A DNA stretch of 64,000 nucleotides from Aegilops tauschii subsp. strangulata (taxonomy: Eukaryota > Streptophyta > Magnoliopsida > Poales > Poaceae), in the NCBI RefSeq assembly GCF_002575655.3, contig NC_053037.3:320939294-321003293 (forward strand), in the 5' to 3' direction. The notes under the pieces are model-generated. The model saw nothing but the letters and a program-made list of their open reading frames with translations. It made no database searches and was not told where the DNA came from. The position numbers and the translations under genes are program-made. Positions 10,378 through 23,147 of the stretch are shown in pieces (the stretch's first letter is position 1; the number at the start of each line of letters is the position of its first letter).

Positions 10378-11400
10378 ACACGGCGGCCCACTGACACCCG
10401 TGATGATGATGATGAGTTTGCCTGGGGCGGACAGGCGTCTCGTGGGCCGGTGGCGCCTGCAAGGGCCGAGTTCGACATGGGTCCTAGGAGACAACAACGC
10501 ACAGTGTTCCAAGGGGTCCATGGAAACAGAAGGCGAACAAAGTCCATCTGCCGGCTCCGTTGCTCTCACTTGCAGCGTGATTGGATTCGTGCGACTGTGC
10601 AACCATGCGCCTTTCTTTTCAGTATTTGCATAGCTTGCAAAACGATCTTATATTACGGAAACGGAGGAAGGACATAATTGCCAATGAAATATAAATATTC
10701 CAAAACAATATAGCATGATTTATTTGGCAGCATTAATATAATTGCGTAAATAAATGTTTATCAAATTTTGCCCGTGATTTACTTATTTAAATAAATTTTA
10801 GAAACCAAAGAAAACATACTTCTATTTGGTAATACACATACACGGTACACCAACACCAACAACGAACGAGCTTACCTGTCGAGCGAGCGAACAACATAAA
10901 ACCAACGACGTACAAACGTATCTGATATGGCGTAATTTTCTTAGAAAATACCAGTGAGGCAGTTAGCTCATTTTGATGATGTCTTTGATCCATGGGAAAT
11001 GTCTGTAAGCGCCGACGTGACATAAACCGTTTGTGTTGACAGTTAAGCTGGACGTGAGGTCTACCCTAGAATGTCCCACTCGATGCTCGACCAGTGCTAG
11101 GCTGCCTCCAAGCCGTAGGCATGCTTGTCGTCTGCGGGTGCGCGCATTCCCCTCTCACATGAGGAGCACACTCCACCATTCATCTGTTTTCTTTGTCGTA
11201 CCGCTTCCTTTGTCTCCAACTCAGCAGACAAAATTCGACGAGCTTCTCCACCCCCTTTTTTTCTTATATGATCTCTCTATCTCAACCTCCCTGCCACCTC
11301 TATCTCTCTCTCTCAAGCATGCATCGCTCTAACTTCATTTTCCTGTCCAGGAACATCACAGGACACAAGCACGTCGGCAGCCCCTATATGACCTCGCTTC
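10378..11400. other. Unassigned spacer, possibly low-copy
   Basis: About 1 kb without transposon termini. 10378-10640 is GC-rich. 10640-10830 is AT-rich with TATA-like runs. 11190-11330 is pyrimidine-rich (CTCTCTCTC). The longest open frame is about 100 codons and is low in complexity. I cannot name a gene here. Confidence 0.4.
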
Positions 11401-12490
11401 CTATTGAAAATATGCCCTAGAGTCAACAATAAAGTTGTTATTATTTCTACACTAGAATTGCATTTGTTCTTGAATGTGAGATCCATAGGAAAATCTAATT
11501 GCATGTGTAGAAAGATAAATGGCAAACAAGACCCTAGTTAGGCCTCTAGACTAGCTCTTATTGTTGATGATTCTGTTTTCTTGACCATGGACATAGTTAA
11601 GTAACGCGGATGCCGACAATAATGAGAGCACATTGTTAGGGTAACAATGGTGTTGGATAGAACCAAGTTATAAGATACAGCGAGACCACGTCGTCAATAT
11701 ATTGTTAGTATTTCCTCATATGTTGCCGATATTTTCTCATGGACCAGATGGTTTCTTTGGGGTTGCCAAACCTTACTCTTTAAGTGGGTAATTGTAAAGG
11801 TAACTGCCAGGAACACCGGAAGGTATGCTGTGGGTGCTAAATATGTCAAGACTGGAATTTGCCCTCCGAGGATGGAGAAATACAGTCTGGGCCCGCTCGG
11901 TATTACAGTGTCCAACATCGCCTGACGATGTACTATGACTAAGGAGTTGGTCATTCGGATATCGAATACAGAAATGCGAAAAAAGTAGAAACCGTAACGA
12001 GGATAACTAGGTATGATGATCAAGGAGTTGATCACACGGATACCTTCAAAATCTTGCCTCGGGTTGTGTAACATATCGCAAGGCAAAGGGAAATTTATTT
12101 GATAATACAAATGATCGCTCGATAAAGATCTTAGTTGTGATGTGGGAATTATTATGGGTGTCCCCGCTAATAATTATTGACGGAGGATGTTTTGGACATA
12201 TCCACATAGTCTCGAAGCTATGGGGTCACACGCTTAATGTAAAACATGTCGGAGCACTATGAGTTAATGAAGAATGAGAGATGAGGGTTTCAAAAGTGTT
12301 TCGAAATCTCAGAAGTGTTCCGGCATGCCCCAAAGTGTCTCGGTGATGTCAGTAAGTGTTCCAGAAAGTAACAAAATAATTATGAAAGGTGGCGGAAGTT
12401 TCTGGAAGGGTCCTTAAGGTTCCGAATACTTCTTGAATATTCTGGAATGTTTCGCTCTCTAGTTGAAAAGGGGCATTAGCAGCATGCCAC
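11401..12490 (+). repeat. Truncated copia LTR (BARE/WIS/Angela-like)
   Basis: The sequence starts TTGAAAATATGCCCTAGAG and keeps the running order of the copia LTR at 25714: a GACCATGGACATAGTTAAG block, a CTCGGTATTACAGTG block, then GGGTCACACGC. It stops near 12490, before the promoter and 3' part, where the CACTA-like element takes over. Divergence is high and no protein is encoded. Confidence 0.65.
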
Positions 12491-13239
12491 CACAGTTGTT
12501 GTGACCAAGCTGATGAAAGCCGCTTGTTATAAATCAGCAGAGGTTTTTTTGTGCTAGAGGCGGTTCAAAATTTGGAACCGCTTGTACTAGTTTTTGAGAT
12601 GGTTGTAGTTTGTCATCACTTGTAGTTTGGACTTTAATCAGTAGAGGTTTTTTGTGCTTAAGGCGGTTTCATTTGTAGAACCGCCTTGGTGCATCCATAT
12701 CCTATGTATTGAGTTATGCCCCTATTCTTGTCCTGATAGCCCCGCACTAGATCTGGTGCAACCAAGCTTCTCCGTCACCGACGTGCGACCCGTGCGGTTG
12801 CCATGGTCTGTCATTGGGGGGGGAGAAAGAGCCTAGGGAAGTGGAGCATGTGCGAGGTTGAGGTTTTCTGTGCAACCGACGCCTTAGCTTCCCCACTCCT
12901 CCCACAACCCGCACATCATTTCCCTCTCTTCTCCTCCTATTTTCTGCTCCTCTCTTCTCCCCTACATATTACTCTCTCTCTCTCTCTCTCTCTTATTCGG
13001 AGTAGTTTGTGAGAGAGTTTCCGAGGTATGGTTCTTTGATATTTGATTGATCCTATCATTGTGCATTCCTTTTTATTTATAACCGGTAATCAGTTTCACC
13101 CTATGAATTATGTTATTTTCCTTACTGTTTTCGTTTTCATTTGAAGTAAATCGTGTCCATCAAATCTTTGTGATTCACATTCCCGAAAGCTTGGAGCACA
13201 ACAAGACCCTCGCCGACACTGAAAAGGCCAAGGTAATTA

Positions 13240-13840
13240 TGTTCATCTTCTATGCTAGTTTGTATTATATAGGGTCTTTTTTATTTGGTGGAGAAGTAGA
13301 GGAAAACCATATTAGTAGGAAATTTCTGTGCTAGTTGTACTAATGTAAGATCCATACATTAGTTCAACTATCATCTGTCTATTGATCTCCTACTTGTGCT
13401 TCCATTCTATATCCAATCTGTCGAGTTCTATTTGACGCTCTGTTCATCTTTTGTGCTAGTTTGTACTATATATGTCATTTTTATTCAGTGAAAAAGTAGA
13501 GGATAATCAAATCAGTAGGAAATTTTTTGTGCTAAATTTGTTCATCTTCTGTACTAGTTTGTACCAATGTAAGATCCATACATTAGTTCAAGTATCATCC
13601 GTCTTTTGGTCTTCTGCTTGTACTTGCATTTTGTACTCAATGTGTTGAGTTCTATTTGATGCTCTGTTCATCTTTTGTGATATATACACACACACACACA
13701 CATATATATATATATGTATATGCATATATATATATATAGAGAGAGAGAGAGGGGGGGGGAAACCATATTAGTACGAAACTTTTGTGCTGGTTTGTTCATC
13801 TTCTGTACTAGGTTATACTAATGTACATTAGTTCAACTTG
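13240..13840. repeat. Tandem array of a ~200-225 bp unit, about 2.7 copies
   Basis: Units begin GTTCATCTTYTRTGCTAGTT at about 13240, 13442 and 13666. Each contains AGTAGGAAATTT, GTAAGATCCATACATTAG and GAGTTCTATTTGA in the same order. The third unit is interrupted by the microsatellite at 13681. The array lies inside the CACTA-like element. Confidence 0.75.
13681..13761. repeat. Compound microsatellite (CA)n(TA)n(GA)n(G)n
   Basis: An uninterrupted succession of CA, TA, GA and G runs within the third unit of the tandem array. It is a typical slippage-prone tract with no coding role. Confidence 0.9.
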
Positions 13841-14906
13841 AGGGGTATTATATTGCAACCTATCCCCACAGCAGCTTGAGGGGTATCATCTAGTTTATGT
13901 AATTTAAACTGTTGTTTACTAGCCTTTTCAGTTGTATGATCGCCCTCTTGAGGTCATAGATATAGCGTATGCCACAATTCTTAGGCTAGATGTGCAATAT
14001 GATGATGTTGGCAATGTTGTCATAGTTAAGGCCAGGCGCACCATTCTTTCACTTTACAGCATTTTTCTTATGCTCTCCATCACCTTCAAGGTCATTGGGA
14101 CTTCAAGGTTGTTGAACATTATGTCAAGAATATGGTTCTTGTCAAATTCAAGTGTGTATCCTAGGTTTCCCATATTCATGGCATGAAGAAATGTTGGTCA
14201 CTTATCCCCCAACAATTTTAGTGGCGGCCAGGGTTTCAGAGCTCAGGCCCCATGTTCCAGAATTGTATGTCCTAATACCGACTGGGAGCACGCCTCCTCT
14301 TCATGAAGAAGGTGATGGTTTTGCCGGCGGAGGAGGTGCTAGAGCCGGTGGTGCTGTAGGTGTTGGAGATGCGGGTGTCGGCAGTGCCATTGCAGCTTCA
14401 AACTATGTTTGTATGTTCAAATTTGTGTGATGTTTAAGACTATATGGCACTTGTTTCATGTTTTAAGTGGTATTGTATGTGAGCTCGTGTGATGGTCCGT
14501 GGAGTAGTATGTTAAGTGTTGAATAGTAGTTCTATGCAAAAAAAATTATCGAGGTTGATTACAAAATATAATGACAATTCCTGAAGATCTTGGAGGCGGT
14601 TCCAAATACACAGCCGCATGTGGGCATCCTCGCATTGGAGGCAGTTCACCAACATGAACCGCTTGCGCATGATTATTAGTGTAGGCGGTTTCTGCACAAT
14701 TTTGAGTATTAGCGACACGGGCTTTGAGGCGGAACAAGGAACCTCTGTAGGCCCATGTGTGAAAACCGTCTCTAAAGGCCGATATTGTACTAGTGCATAT
14801 GGGCCACCCTCGCTTACTTGGGGAGGAGGCGACCCATAGGGGCCCAAGTCGACCAACAATTCCCTTTGTCGGGGAAGGGGGGGTGGGAGTCGGGGAAGTG
14901 GAGTCC

Positions 14907-16490
14907 TGATACGTCTCCAACGTATCTATAATTTTTGATTGCTCCATGCTATTATATTATCTGTTTTGGATGTTTTATATGCATTAATATGCTATTTTAT
15001 ATTATTTTTGGGACTAACTTATTAACCTAGAGCCCAGTGCCAGTTTCTATTTTTTCCTTGTTTTTGAGTTTCGCAGAAAAGGGATATCAAACGGAGTTCA
15101 AACGGAATAGAACTTTTGCGATGATTTTTCTTGGACCAGAAGACACCCAGAGGACTTGGAGTCCAAGCCAGAAGAGCCACGAGGCGGTCGCAAGGGTGGA
15201 GGGCGCGCCCTAGGGGGGCTTCCCCTGCCTTGTGGCCCCCTCGGGGATACCCTGGCCTAACTCTTCGTCCTATATATTCACATGTATTCCAAAACCCTCA
15301 GAAGCATCCACAAAAATACTTTTTCCTCTGTTGCAAGCCTCTGTTTCCGTGAGATCCCATCTTGGGGCCTTTTTCAGCACCCTGCCGGAGGGGGATTTGA
15401 ACACGGAGGGCATCTACATCAACCCTATTGCCCTTCTGATGAAGCATGAGTAGTTTATTTCAGACCTACGGGTCCATAGCTAGTAGCTAGGTGGATTCTT
15501 CTCTCTCTTTGATTCTCAATACCATGTTCTGCTCTATGTTTTTGGAGGTCTATCCGATGTAATCTTCTTTTGTGGTGTGTTTGTCGAGATTCATTGAATT
15601 GTGGATTTATGATCATCTTATCTATGAATATTATTTGAATCTTCTCTGAATTCTTATATGCATGATTTGATATCTTTGTATTTCTCTTCGAATTATCGGT
15701 TTGGTTTGGCCAACTAGATTGGTTTTTCTTGCAATGGGAGAGGTGCTTAGCTTTGGGTTCAATCCTGCGTGATTTCACCCAGTGACAAAGTAGGGGTAGC
15801 GAGACACGTATTGAATTGTTGCCATCGAGGATAAAAAGATGAGGTTTACATCATATTGCTTGAGTTTATTCCTCTACATCATGTCATCTTACTTAAGGCG
15901 TTCTCTTTTCTTTATGAACTTAATATTCTAGATGCATGCTGGATAGCGGTCAATGTGTGGAGTAATAGTAGTAGATACAGGCAGGAGTTGGTCTACTTGA
16001 CACGGACGTGATGCCTATATGCATAATCATTGCCTTGGATATCGTCATAACTTTGCGCTTTTCTATCAATTGCTCGATAATAATTTGTTCACCCACCATA
16101 TTATTTGCCTTCAAGAGAGAAGCCTCTAGTGAAACATATGCCCCCGGGTCTATTTTCCATCATATTTGCTTCCGATCTACTATTTTGCAATCTTTTATTT
16201 TCAGATCTATAAACCAAAAAACCTAAAAATATTTAGTTATCTTTTATTTAGTTTTATCTATCTCTATCAGATCTCACCTTTGCAAGTGACCGTCAAGGGA
16301 TTGACAACCCCATTATCGCGTTGGGTGCAAGTGTTTGATTGTTTGTGTAGGTGCATCTATTTGGGACTTGCACGTTTCTCCTACTGGATTGATACCTTGG
16401 TTCTTAACTGAGGGAAATACTTATGTCTACTATGCTGCATCACCCTTTCCTCTTCAAGGGAAAAACCAATGCAAGCTGAAGGAGTAGCGG
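14907..16490 (+). repeat. 5' LTR of the non-autonomous Athila-type element
   Basis: Begins TGATACGTCTCCAACG and ends near GGAGTAGCG, about ten bases before the primer-binding site. The exact 3' base is uncertain because the usual CA end reads CG in both copies. It is close to the LTR at 23168 but carries about 47 bp (around 16150-16200) that the other lacks. Confidence 0.8.
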
Positions 16491-16500
16491 GAAGAATTTC

Positions 16501-16518
16501 TGGCGTCGTTGGCGGGGA
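16501..16518 (+). promoter_or_regulatory. Primer-binding site (tRNA-Asp type)
   Basis: TGGCGTCGTTGGCGGGGA matches the Athila primer site TGGCGCCGTTGCCGGGGA, complementary to the 3' end of tRNA-Asp, with two mismatches. The copy at 24715 has one (TGGCGTCGTTGCCGGGGA). Confidence 0.8.
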
Positions 16519-16729
16519 GATCTACGTCAAGCCTACCAAGTACACATCATAAAATCCCATCTCTTGCATTACGTTATTTGCCATTTGCCTCTCATTTTCC
16601 TCTCCCCCACCTCTAAAACGATTTTCAGAGAAAAATACAAAAAGATTTGCCTTTTTATTCTCCCTTCTTCCGTTCGTCTTTTCGTTTGCTTTTTGTTTGC
16701 TCATGTGTTGGATTGCTTGCTTTGTCACG

Positions 16730-18208
16730 ATGTCTCAAGAGAATACCAAGTTGTGTGATTTTTCCAATACCAATAATAATGATTTTATTAGCACTCCGAT
16801 TGCTCCCACCACTAGTGCGGAATCTTATGAAATTAATGCAGCTTTGTTGAATCTTGTTATGGAAGAACAATTTTCTGGCCTTCCTAGTGAAGATGTTGCA
16901 TCCCATCTAAATACTTTCGTTGAGTTGTGTGATATGCAAAATAAGAAAGATGTGGATAATGATATTGTTAAATTGATGTTATATCCATTCTCACTATGAG
17001 ATCGTGCTAAAACTTGGTTTTCATTTTTGCCTAAAAATAGTATTGATTCATGGAGTAAGTGTAAAGATGCTTTTATTTCCAAGTATTTTCCTCCTGCTAA
17101 GATCATCTCCCTTAGGAACGATATTATGAATTTTAAGCAACTTGATCATGAGCATATTGCACAATTTTGGGAGAGTATGAAATTAATGATAAGAAATTGC
17201 CCTACGCATGGTTTGAGTTTATGGATGATTGTACAAAATTTCTATGCGGGATTGAATTTTGCATCTAGAAATCTTTTTGATTCCACCGCGAGTGGTACTT
17301 TTATGTAAATCACATTAGGAGAAGCTACTAAACTTCTAGATAATATTATGGCAAATTACTCTCAATGGCATACCGAAAGATCCTCTACTAGTAAAAAAGT
17401 GCATGCGATTGAGGAAATTAATACTTTGAGTGGAAAGATGGATGAACTTATGAAATTGTTTGCTAGTAAGAGTTCTCCTATTGATCCTAATGATATGCCT
17501 TTGTCTTCTTTGATTGATAATAATAATGAATCTATGGATGTGAATTTTGTTGGTAGGAACAATTTTGGTAATAACGTGTATAGAGGTAATTTCAACCCTA
17601 GGCCGTTTCCTACTAATTCCTCTAATAATTATGGTAATTCCTACAACAATTCTTATGGAAATTATAAAAAGATGTCCTCTGATCTTGAGAACAATATTAA
17701 AGAATTTATTAGTTCCCAAAAAGTTTTCAACGCTATGGTTGAAGAAAAATTGCTCAAGATTGATGATTTGGCTAGGAACGTTGATAGAATTTCGCTTGAG
17801 ATTGATTCTTTGAAAATTATATCTATTACACCCAAGCATTATATTAACGAGTCTCTAAAAGCTATGAGAGTTTCTATGGATGAATGCAAATAAAGAACCG
17901 CTAGGATGCGTGCTAAGCGAGATTGGTTTGTAAAAGTGTGTTCTTCAGTTTCTTGTGAAAATAATGATGAAGATCTTAAAGTGATTGATGTGACTCCTAT
18001 TGAATCTTTGTTTCCTAAAATAAATCTTGATATAGATGGGACTGGAGACGAGTCAACTTTAGCTAGAAGGCGTCCCAATGATTTGGAGTTTATAAATCTT
18101 GATGCAAAAATTGATAAAAGTGGGATTGGAGAGGTCAAAACTTTAAGTAACAATGAACCCACTCTTTGCATTTCAAGGATTTTAATTATGATAATTGTTC
18201 TTTGGTAG
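16730..18208 (+). pseudogene. gag pseudogene of the non-autonomous Athila-type element
   Basis: One reading frame starting at ATG 16730 (MSQENTKLCDFSN) stays aligned for about 1.48 kb to 18208. It is cut by three stops: TGA at 16997, TAA at 17306 and TAA at 17891. The first lies where YPFSL-R-DRAKTWF is expected, so it is CGA to TGA, the outcome of CpG deamination. A capsid-type region is visible: AKTWFSFLP, then WSKCKDAFISKYFPP, then AQFWESMKLMIRNCPTHGLS. Downstream it is Asn-rich (17560-17670) and then coiled-coil-like (LEIDSLKI). No frameshift is needed within this span. The following frame, holding the protease, is shifted. Confidence 0.8.
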
Positions 18209-18407
18209 ATTTTATTTCCTTGTTACAATCCATGTTGAATTCTCCACATGCTTATAATCAAAATAAAGCTTTTACTAAACATATCGTTGATGCTATGATG
18301 AAATCTTTTGAAGAAAAGCTTGATTCGAAGTTTATATCCCTAGAAAACTTTATGATGAGTGGGAACCTACTATTAAGATTAATATTAAAGATTATGAGTG
18401 TTATGCT

Positions 18408-18665
18408 TTGTGTGATTTGGGTGCTAGCGTTTCCATGATTCCAAAAACTTTATGTGATGCGCTAGTTTTCCGTGAATTTGATGATTGTTTTTTAAATTTG
18501 CATCTTGCGGATTCCACTATTAAGAAACCTATGGGAAGGATTAATGATGTTCTTATTGTTGCAAATAGGAATTATGTGCCCGTATATTTCATTGTTCTTG
18601 ATATAGATTGCAAGACAATACCTAGATCTATTGCCTTATGCCTAGCTAGGGGCGTTAAACAATAG
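18408..18665 (+). pseudogene. Retropepsin-like remnant of the Athila-type element
   Basis: The 85-codon frame contains CDLGASVSMIPKTLCDAL. The DLGAS motif with following hydrophobic residues is the Athila form of the aspartic protease active site. FIVLDIDCKT follows and the frame ends soon after. The usual G-R-P-F-L block is lost. The frame differs from gag, so at least one frameshift lies between 18208 and 18408. The typical family sequence GCGCTTGTTGGGAGGCAACC begins right after the stop, showing that pol is absent. Confidence 0.7.
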
Positions 18666-20984
18666 CGCTTGTTGGGAGGCAACCCAATTTTATTTTTGTT
18701 CTTGTTATTTTGGTTCTGTTTTTTTTTCAATAATTTTGTCATCTAGCTTCTGGTTAGATGTGTTTTTATGTTTTAATTAGTGTTTGTGCCAAGTAAGACC
18801 TTTGGGATAGCTTACGGTGATGGTTGATTTGATCTTGCTGAAAAACAAAAAAAATTGCACCCAGTCACAGAATTGTTAAAAATCACAGAAGCACGATAAA
18901 ATACTGATTCTTTTTGCACAAGATTGATATAAAAATTGCCTCTGTTTTCCAATTTTTTCAGAATTTTTGGAGTTACATAAGTATTCGAAGTTTACAGACT
19001 GTTCTGTTTTTGACAGGTTCTGTTTTCTATGTGTTGTTTGCTTATTTTGATGAATCTATGGGTAGTATCGGGGGGTATGAACCATGGAGAAGTTGGAATA
19101 CAGTAGATATTACACCAATATAAATAAAGAATGAGTTCACAACAGTACCAAAAGTGGTGATTTTATTTTCTTATACTAACGGATCTCATGAGTTTTCTGT
19201 TGAGTTTTGTGTTGTGAAGTTTTCAAGTTTTGGGTAAAGATTTGATGGACTATGGAATAAGGAGTGGCAAGAGCCTAAGCTTGGGGATGCCAAAGGCACC
19301 CCAAGGTAATATTCAAGGACAACTAAGAGGCTAAGCTTGGGGATGCCCCAGAAGGCATCCCCTCTTTCGTCTTCGTCTATAGTAAATTTACTTGAGGCTA
19401 TATTTTTATTCACCACATGATATGTGTTTTGCTTGGAGCGTCTTGTATGATATGAGTCTTTGCTTTTTTAGTTTGACACAATCATCCTTACTGTACACAC
19501 CTTTTGAGAGGGACACGCATGAATTGTGATTTATTAGAATACTCTATGTGTTTCACTTATATCTTTTGAGCTAGGCAATTTTGCTCGAGTGCTTCACTTA
19601 TATCATTTTAGAGCACGGCGGTGGTTTTATTTTGTAGAAATTGTTGAACTCTCATGCTTCACTTAAATTATTTTGAGAGTCCCTAAATAGCATGGTAATT
19701 TTCTTACGTTATGAATTTAGTCCTAATATGATGGGCATCCAACAGAGACATAATAAAAACTTTCATATAAAGTGCGTTCAATACTATGTGAAGTTTGATT
19801 CCTTATGATTGTTTTGATATATAAAGATGGTGATATTAGAGTCATGGTAGTGAGTAATTGTGGATTGGTAGAAATACTTGTGTTAAAGTTTGTGATTCCC
19901 GTAGCATGCACGTATGGTGAACCGTTATGTGATGAAATTGGGGCATGATTTATTTATTGATTGTCTTCTTTATGAGTGGCGGTCGGGGACGAGTGATGGT
20001 CTTTTCCTACCAATCTATCCCCCTAGGAGCATGCGTCTAATACTTTGTTTCGATAGCTAATAGACTTTGCAATAAGTATGTGAGTTCTTTATGACTAATG
20101 TTGAGTCCATGGATTATACGCACTCTCACCCTTCCACCATTGCTGGCCTCACTAGTACCGCGCAACTTCCGCCGGTGCATTACACCCACCATATACCTTC
20201 CTCAAAACAGCCACCGTACCTACCTATTATGGCATTTCCATAGCCATTCCGAGATATATTGCCATGCAACTTCCACCGTTCCGTTTTATTATGACACGCT
20301 TCATCATTGTCATATTGCTTTGCATGATCGTAACATAGCTAGCATGATGTTTACATGCTTGTCTGTTTTTTTATGTCATTTGCTACGCTAGATCATTGCA
20401 CATCCCGGTACACCGCCGGAGGAATTCATATAGAGTCATATTTTGTTCCAATTCTTGAGTTGTAAGTAAATAAAAATGTGATGATCATCATTATTAGAGC
20501 ATTGTCCCATGTGAGGAAAGGATGGTGGAGGCTATGATTCCCCCACAAGTAGGTATGAGACTCCAGACGAAAAATAAATAAAGAAGAGAAAATAAAAAAA
20601 GGCCAAAAAAATGAGAGAGCCCAAAATAAAAAAATAATGAGAGAAAAGAGAGAAGGGGCAATGTTACTATCCTTTTTCCACACTTGTGCTTCAAAGTAGC
20701 ACCATGATCTTCATGATAGAGAGTCTCCTATGTTGACTTTCATATACTAGTGGGAATTTTTCATTATAGAACTTGGCTTGTATATTCCAATGATGGGCTT
20801 CCTCAAATTTCCCTAGGTCTTCGTGAGCAAGCGAGTTGAATGCACACCCACTTAGTTTCTTTTTGAGCTTTCATAAACTTATAGCTCTAGCACATCCGTT
20901 GTATGGCAATCCCTACTCACTCACATTGATATCTATTGATGGGCATCTCCATAGCCCATTGATACGCCTAGTTGATGTGAGACT
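18666..20984 (+). other. Long non-coding internal region of the Athila-type element
   Basis: About 2.3 kb with no recognisable coding frame. It has a repeated AAGCTTGGGGATGCC motif near 19275-19340 and an A-rich tract near 20570-20650. It continues after the nested solo LTR from 22718 to 23147. In this family such regions replace pol. Confidence 0.7.
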
Positions 20985-22712
20985 TGTTGGGGAACGTAGT
21001 ATTTCAAAACAAATCCTACGATCACGCAAGATCTATCTAGGAGAAGCATAGCAACGAGCAGGGAGAGTGTGTCCACGTACCCTCGTAGACCGAAAGCGGA
21101 AGCATTTAGTAACGCGGTTGATGTAGTCGAACGTCTTCGCGATCCAACCAATCCAAGTACCGAACGTACGGCACCTCTGTGTTCAGCACACGTTCAGCAC
21201 GATGACGTCCCTCGGGCTCTTGATCCAGTTGAGGACGAGGGGGAGTTTCGTCAGCACGAAGGCGTGGCGACGGTGATGATGAAGTTATCGGCGTAGGGCT
21301 TCGCCTAAGCACTACGACGATATGACCGAGGTGTGTAACTTTGGAGGGGGGCACCGCACACGGTTAAGAGAAACTTGGAATCTTTGGGGTGCCCCCTCCC
21401 ACATATATAAAGGAGGGGGGAGGAGGAGGCCGGCCAAGGTGTGGCGCGCCAATGGGGGGAGTCCTACTTGGACTCCCGGTCCAAGTAGGATTCGCCCCCC
21501 CCCCCTTTCCTATTCCAAGGAGAATGGGGAAAGAGAGGGAGGACAAGAAGGAAAGGCCCCCCCAACCCTAGTCCAATTCGGTTTGGGCTTGGGGGCCGCC
21601 GCCTCCACCTAGCCGCCTGCCTCCTGTCACCTCAAGGGCCCATGAAGGCCCATTAACCCCCCGGGGGGTTCCGGTAACCCCCCAGTACTCCAGAAAATGT
21701 CTGAACCTTTCCGAAACTATTCCGGTGTCCAAACATAACCTTCCAATATATCAATCTTTATGTCTCGGCCATTTTGAGACTCCTCGTCATGTCCGTGATC
21801 TCATCCGGGACTCCGAACAAACTTCGGTACATCAAATCACATAACTCATAATACAAATCGTCATCGAACGTTAAGCGTGCGGACCCTACGGGTTCGAGAA
21901 CTATGTAGACATGACCGAGACACATCTCCGGTTAATAACCAATAGCGGAACCTGGATGCTCATATTGGCTCCTACATATTCTACGAAGATCTTTATCGGT
22001 CAAACCGCATAACAACATACGTTGTTCCCTTTGTCATCAGTATGTTACTTGCCCGAGTTTCGATTGTCGGTATCATCATACCTAGTTCAATCTTGTTACC
22101 GGCAAGTCTCTTTACTCGTTCCGTAATGCATCATCCCACAACTAACTCATTAGTCACATTGGTTGCAAGGCTTATAGTGATGTGCATTACCGAGAGGGCC
22201 CAGAGATACCTCTCCGATACTTGGAGTGACAAATCCTAATCTCGATCTATGCCAACCCAACAAACACCTTCGAAGACACCTGTAGAGCATCTTTATAATC
22301 ACCCAGTTACGTTGTGATGTTTGATAGCACACAAGGTGTTCCTCCGGTATTCGGGAGTTGCATAATCTCATAGTCAAAGAAATATGTATAAGTCATGAAG
22401 AAAGTAATAGCAATAAAACTTAACGATCATTATGCTAAGCTAACGGTTGGGTCTTATCTATCACATCATTCTCTAATGATGTGATCCCGTTCATCAAATG
22501 ACAACACATGTCTATGGTTAGGAAACTTAACCATCTTTGATTAACGAGCTAGTCAAGTAGAGGCATACTAGGGACACTCTGTTTGTCTATGTATTCACAC
22601 ATGTACTAAGTTTCCTGTTAATACAATTCTAGCATGAATAATAAACATTTATCATGATATAAGGAAATATAAATAACAACTTTATTATTGGCTCTAGGTC
22701 ATATTTCCTTCA
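20985..22712 (-). repeat. Solo LTR of an Angela/BARE-type copia element (1728 bp), TSD agact
   Basis: The plus strand reads TGTTGGGGAACGTAG at the left and CATATTTCCTTCA at the right. In reverse complement these are TGAAGGAAATATG...CTACGTTCCCCAACA, which I recognise as Angela-type LTR ends. The pentamer AGACT stands on both sides (20980-20984 and 22713-22717) and the host sequence reads through once it is removed. No internal sequence or second LTR is present, so this is a solo LTR left by LTR-LTR recombination. Confidence 0.9.
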
Positions 22713-23147
22713 AGACTATCTCCTTCCTTTTGTCTTCTCCACAGCCACCATATTCTATTCCACCTATAGTGCTATATCCATGGCTCACACTCATGTATTG
22801 CGTGAAAGTTGAAAAAGTTTTAGAACATCAAAAGTATGAAACAATTGCTTGGCTTGTCATCGGGGTTGTGCATGATTTAATACTTTGTGTGATGAAGATG
22901 GAGCATAGCCAGACTATATGATTTTGTAGGGATAACTTTCTTTGGCCATGTTATTTTGAGAAGACATGTTGCTTTATTAGTATGCTTGAAGTATTATTGT
23001 TTTCATGTCAATATTAAACTTTTGTTTTGAATCTTATGGATGTGAATATTCATGCCACAAAGAAGAAAATTACATGGATAAACATGTTAGGTAGCATTCC
23101 ACATCAAAAATTCTGTTTTTATCATTTACCTACTCGAGGACGAGCAT

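Larger units (their letters stand above)
12540..14795. mobile_element. CACTA-like non-autonomous DNA transposon
   Basis: The right end reads GATATTGTACTAGTG, the reverse complement of a CACTAGTACAA terminus. Subterminal motifs containing AGGCGGTT or AACCGCC recur at both sides (12566-12690 and 14590-14720), as in CACTA subterminal arrays. On the left I find repeated CAGAGGTTTTTTTGTGCT blocks but no clean CACTA terminus, so that end may be truncated, or lie within 12490-12600. The interior carries a tandem array and a microsatellite, and no recognisable transposase. Confidence 0.6.

Noticed and set aside
17336..17839. 167-codon minus-strand frame in the gag region
   Set aside because: It is the reverse complement of the Asn-rich gag part and shows only Ile/Asn runs.
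21322..21612. Gly/Pro-rich frames in the nested solo LTR
   Set aside because: They are part of the GC-rich promoter/leader of the Angela-type LTR and have no protein signature.
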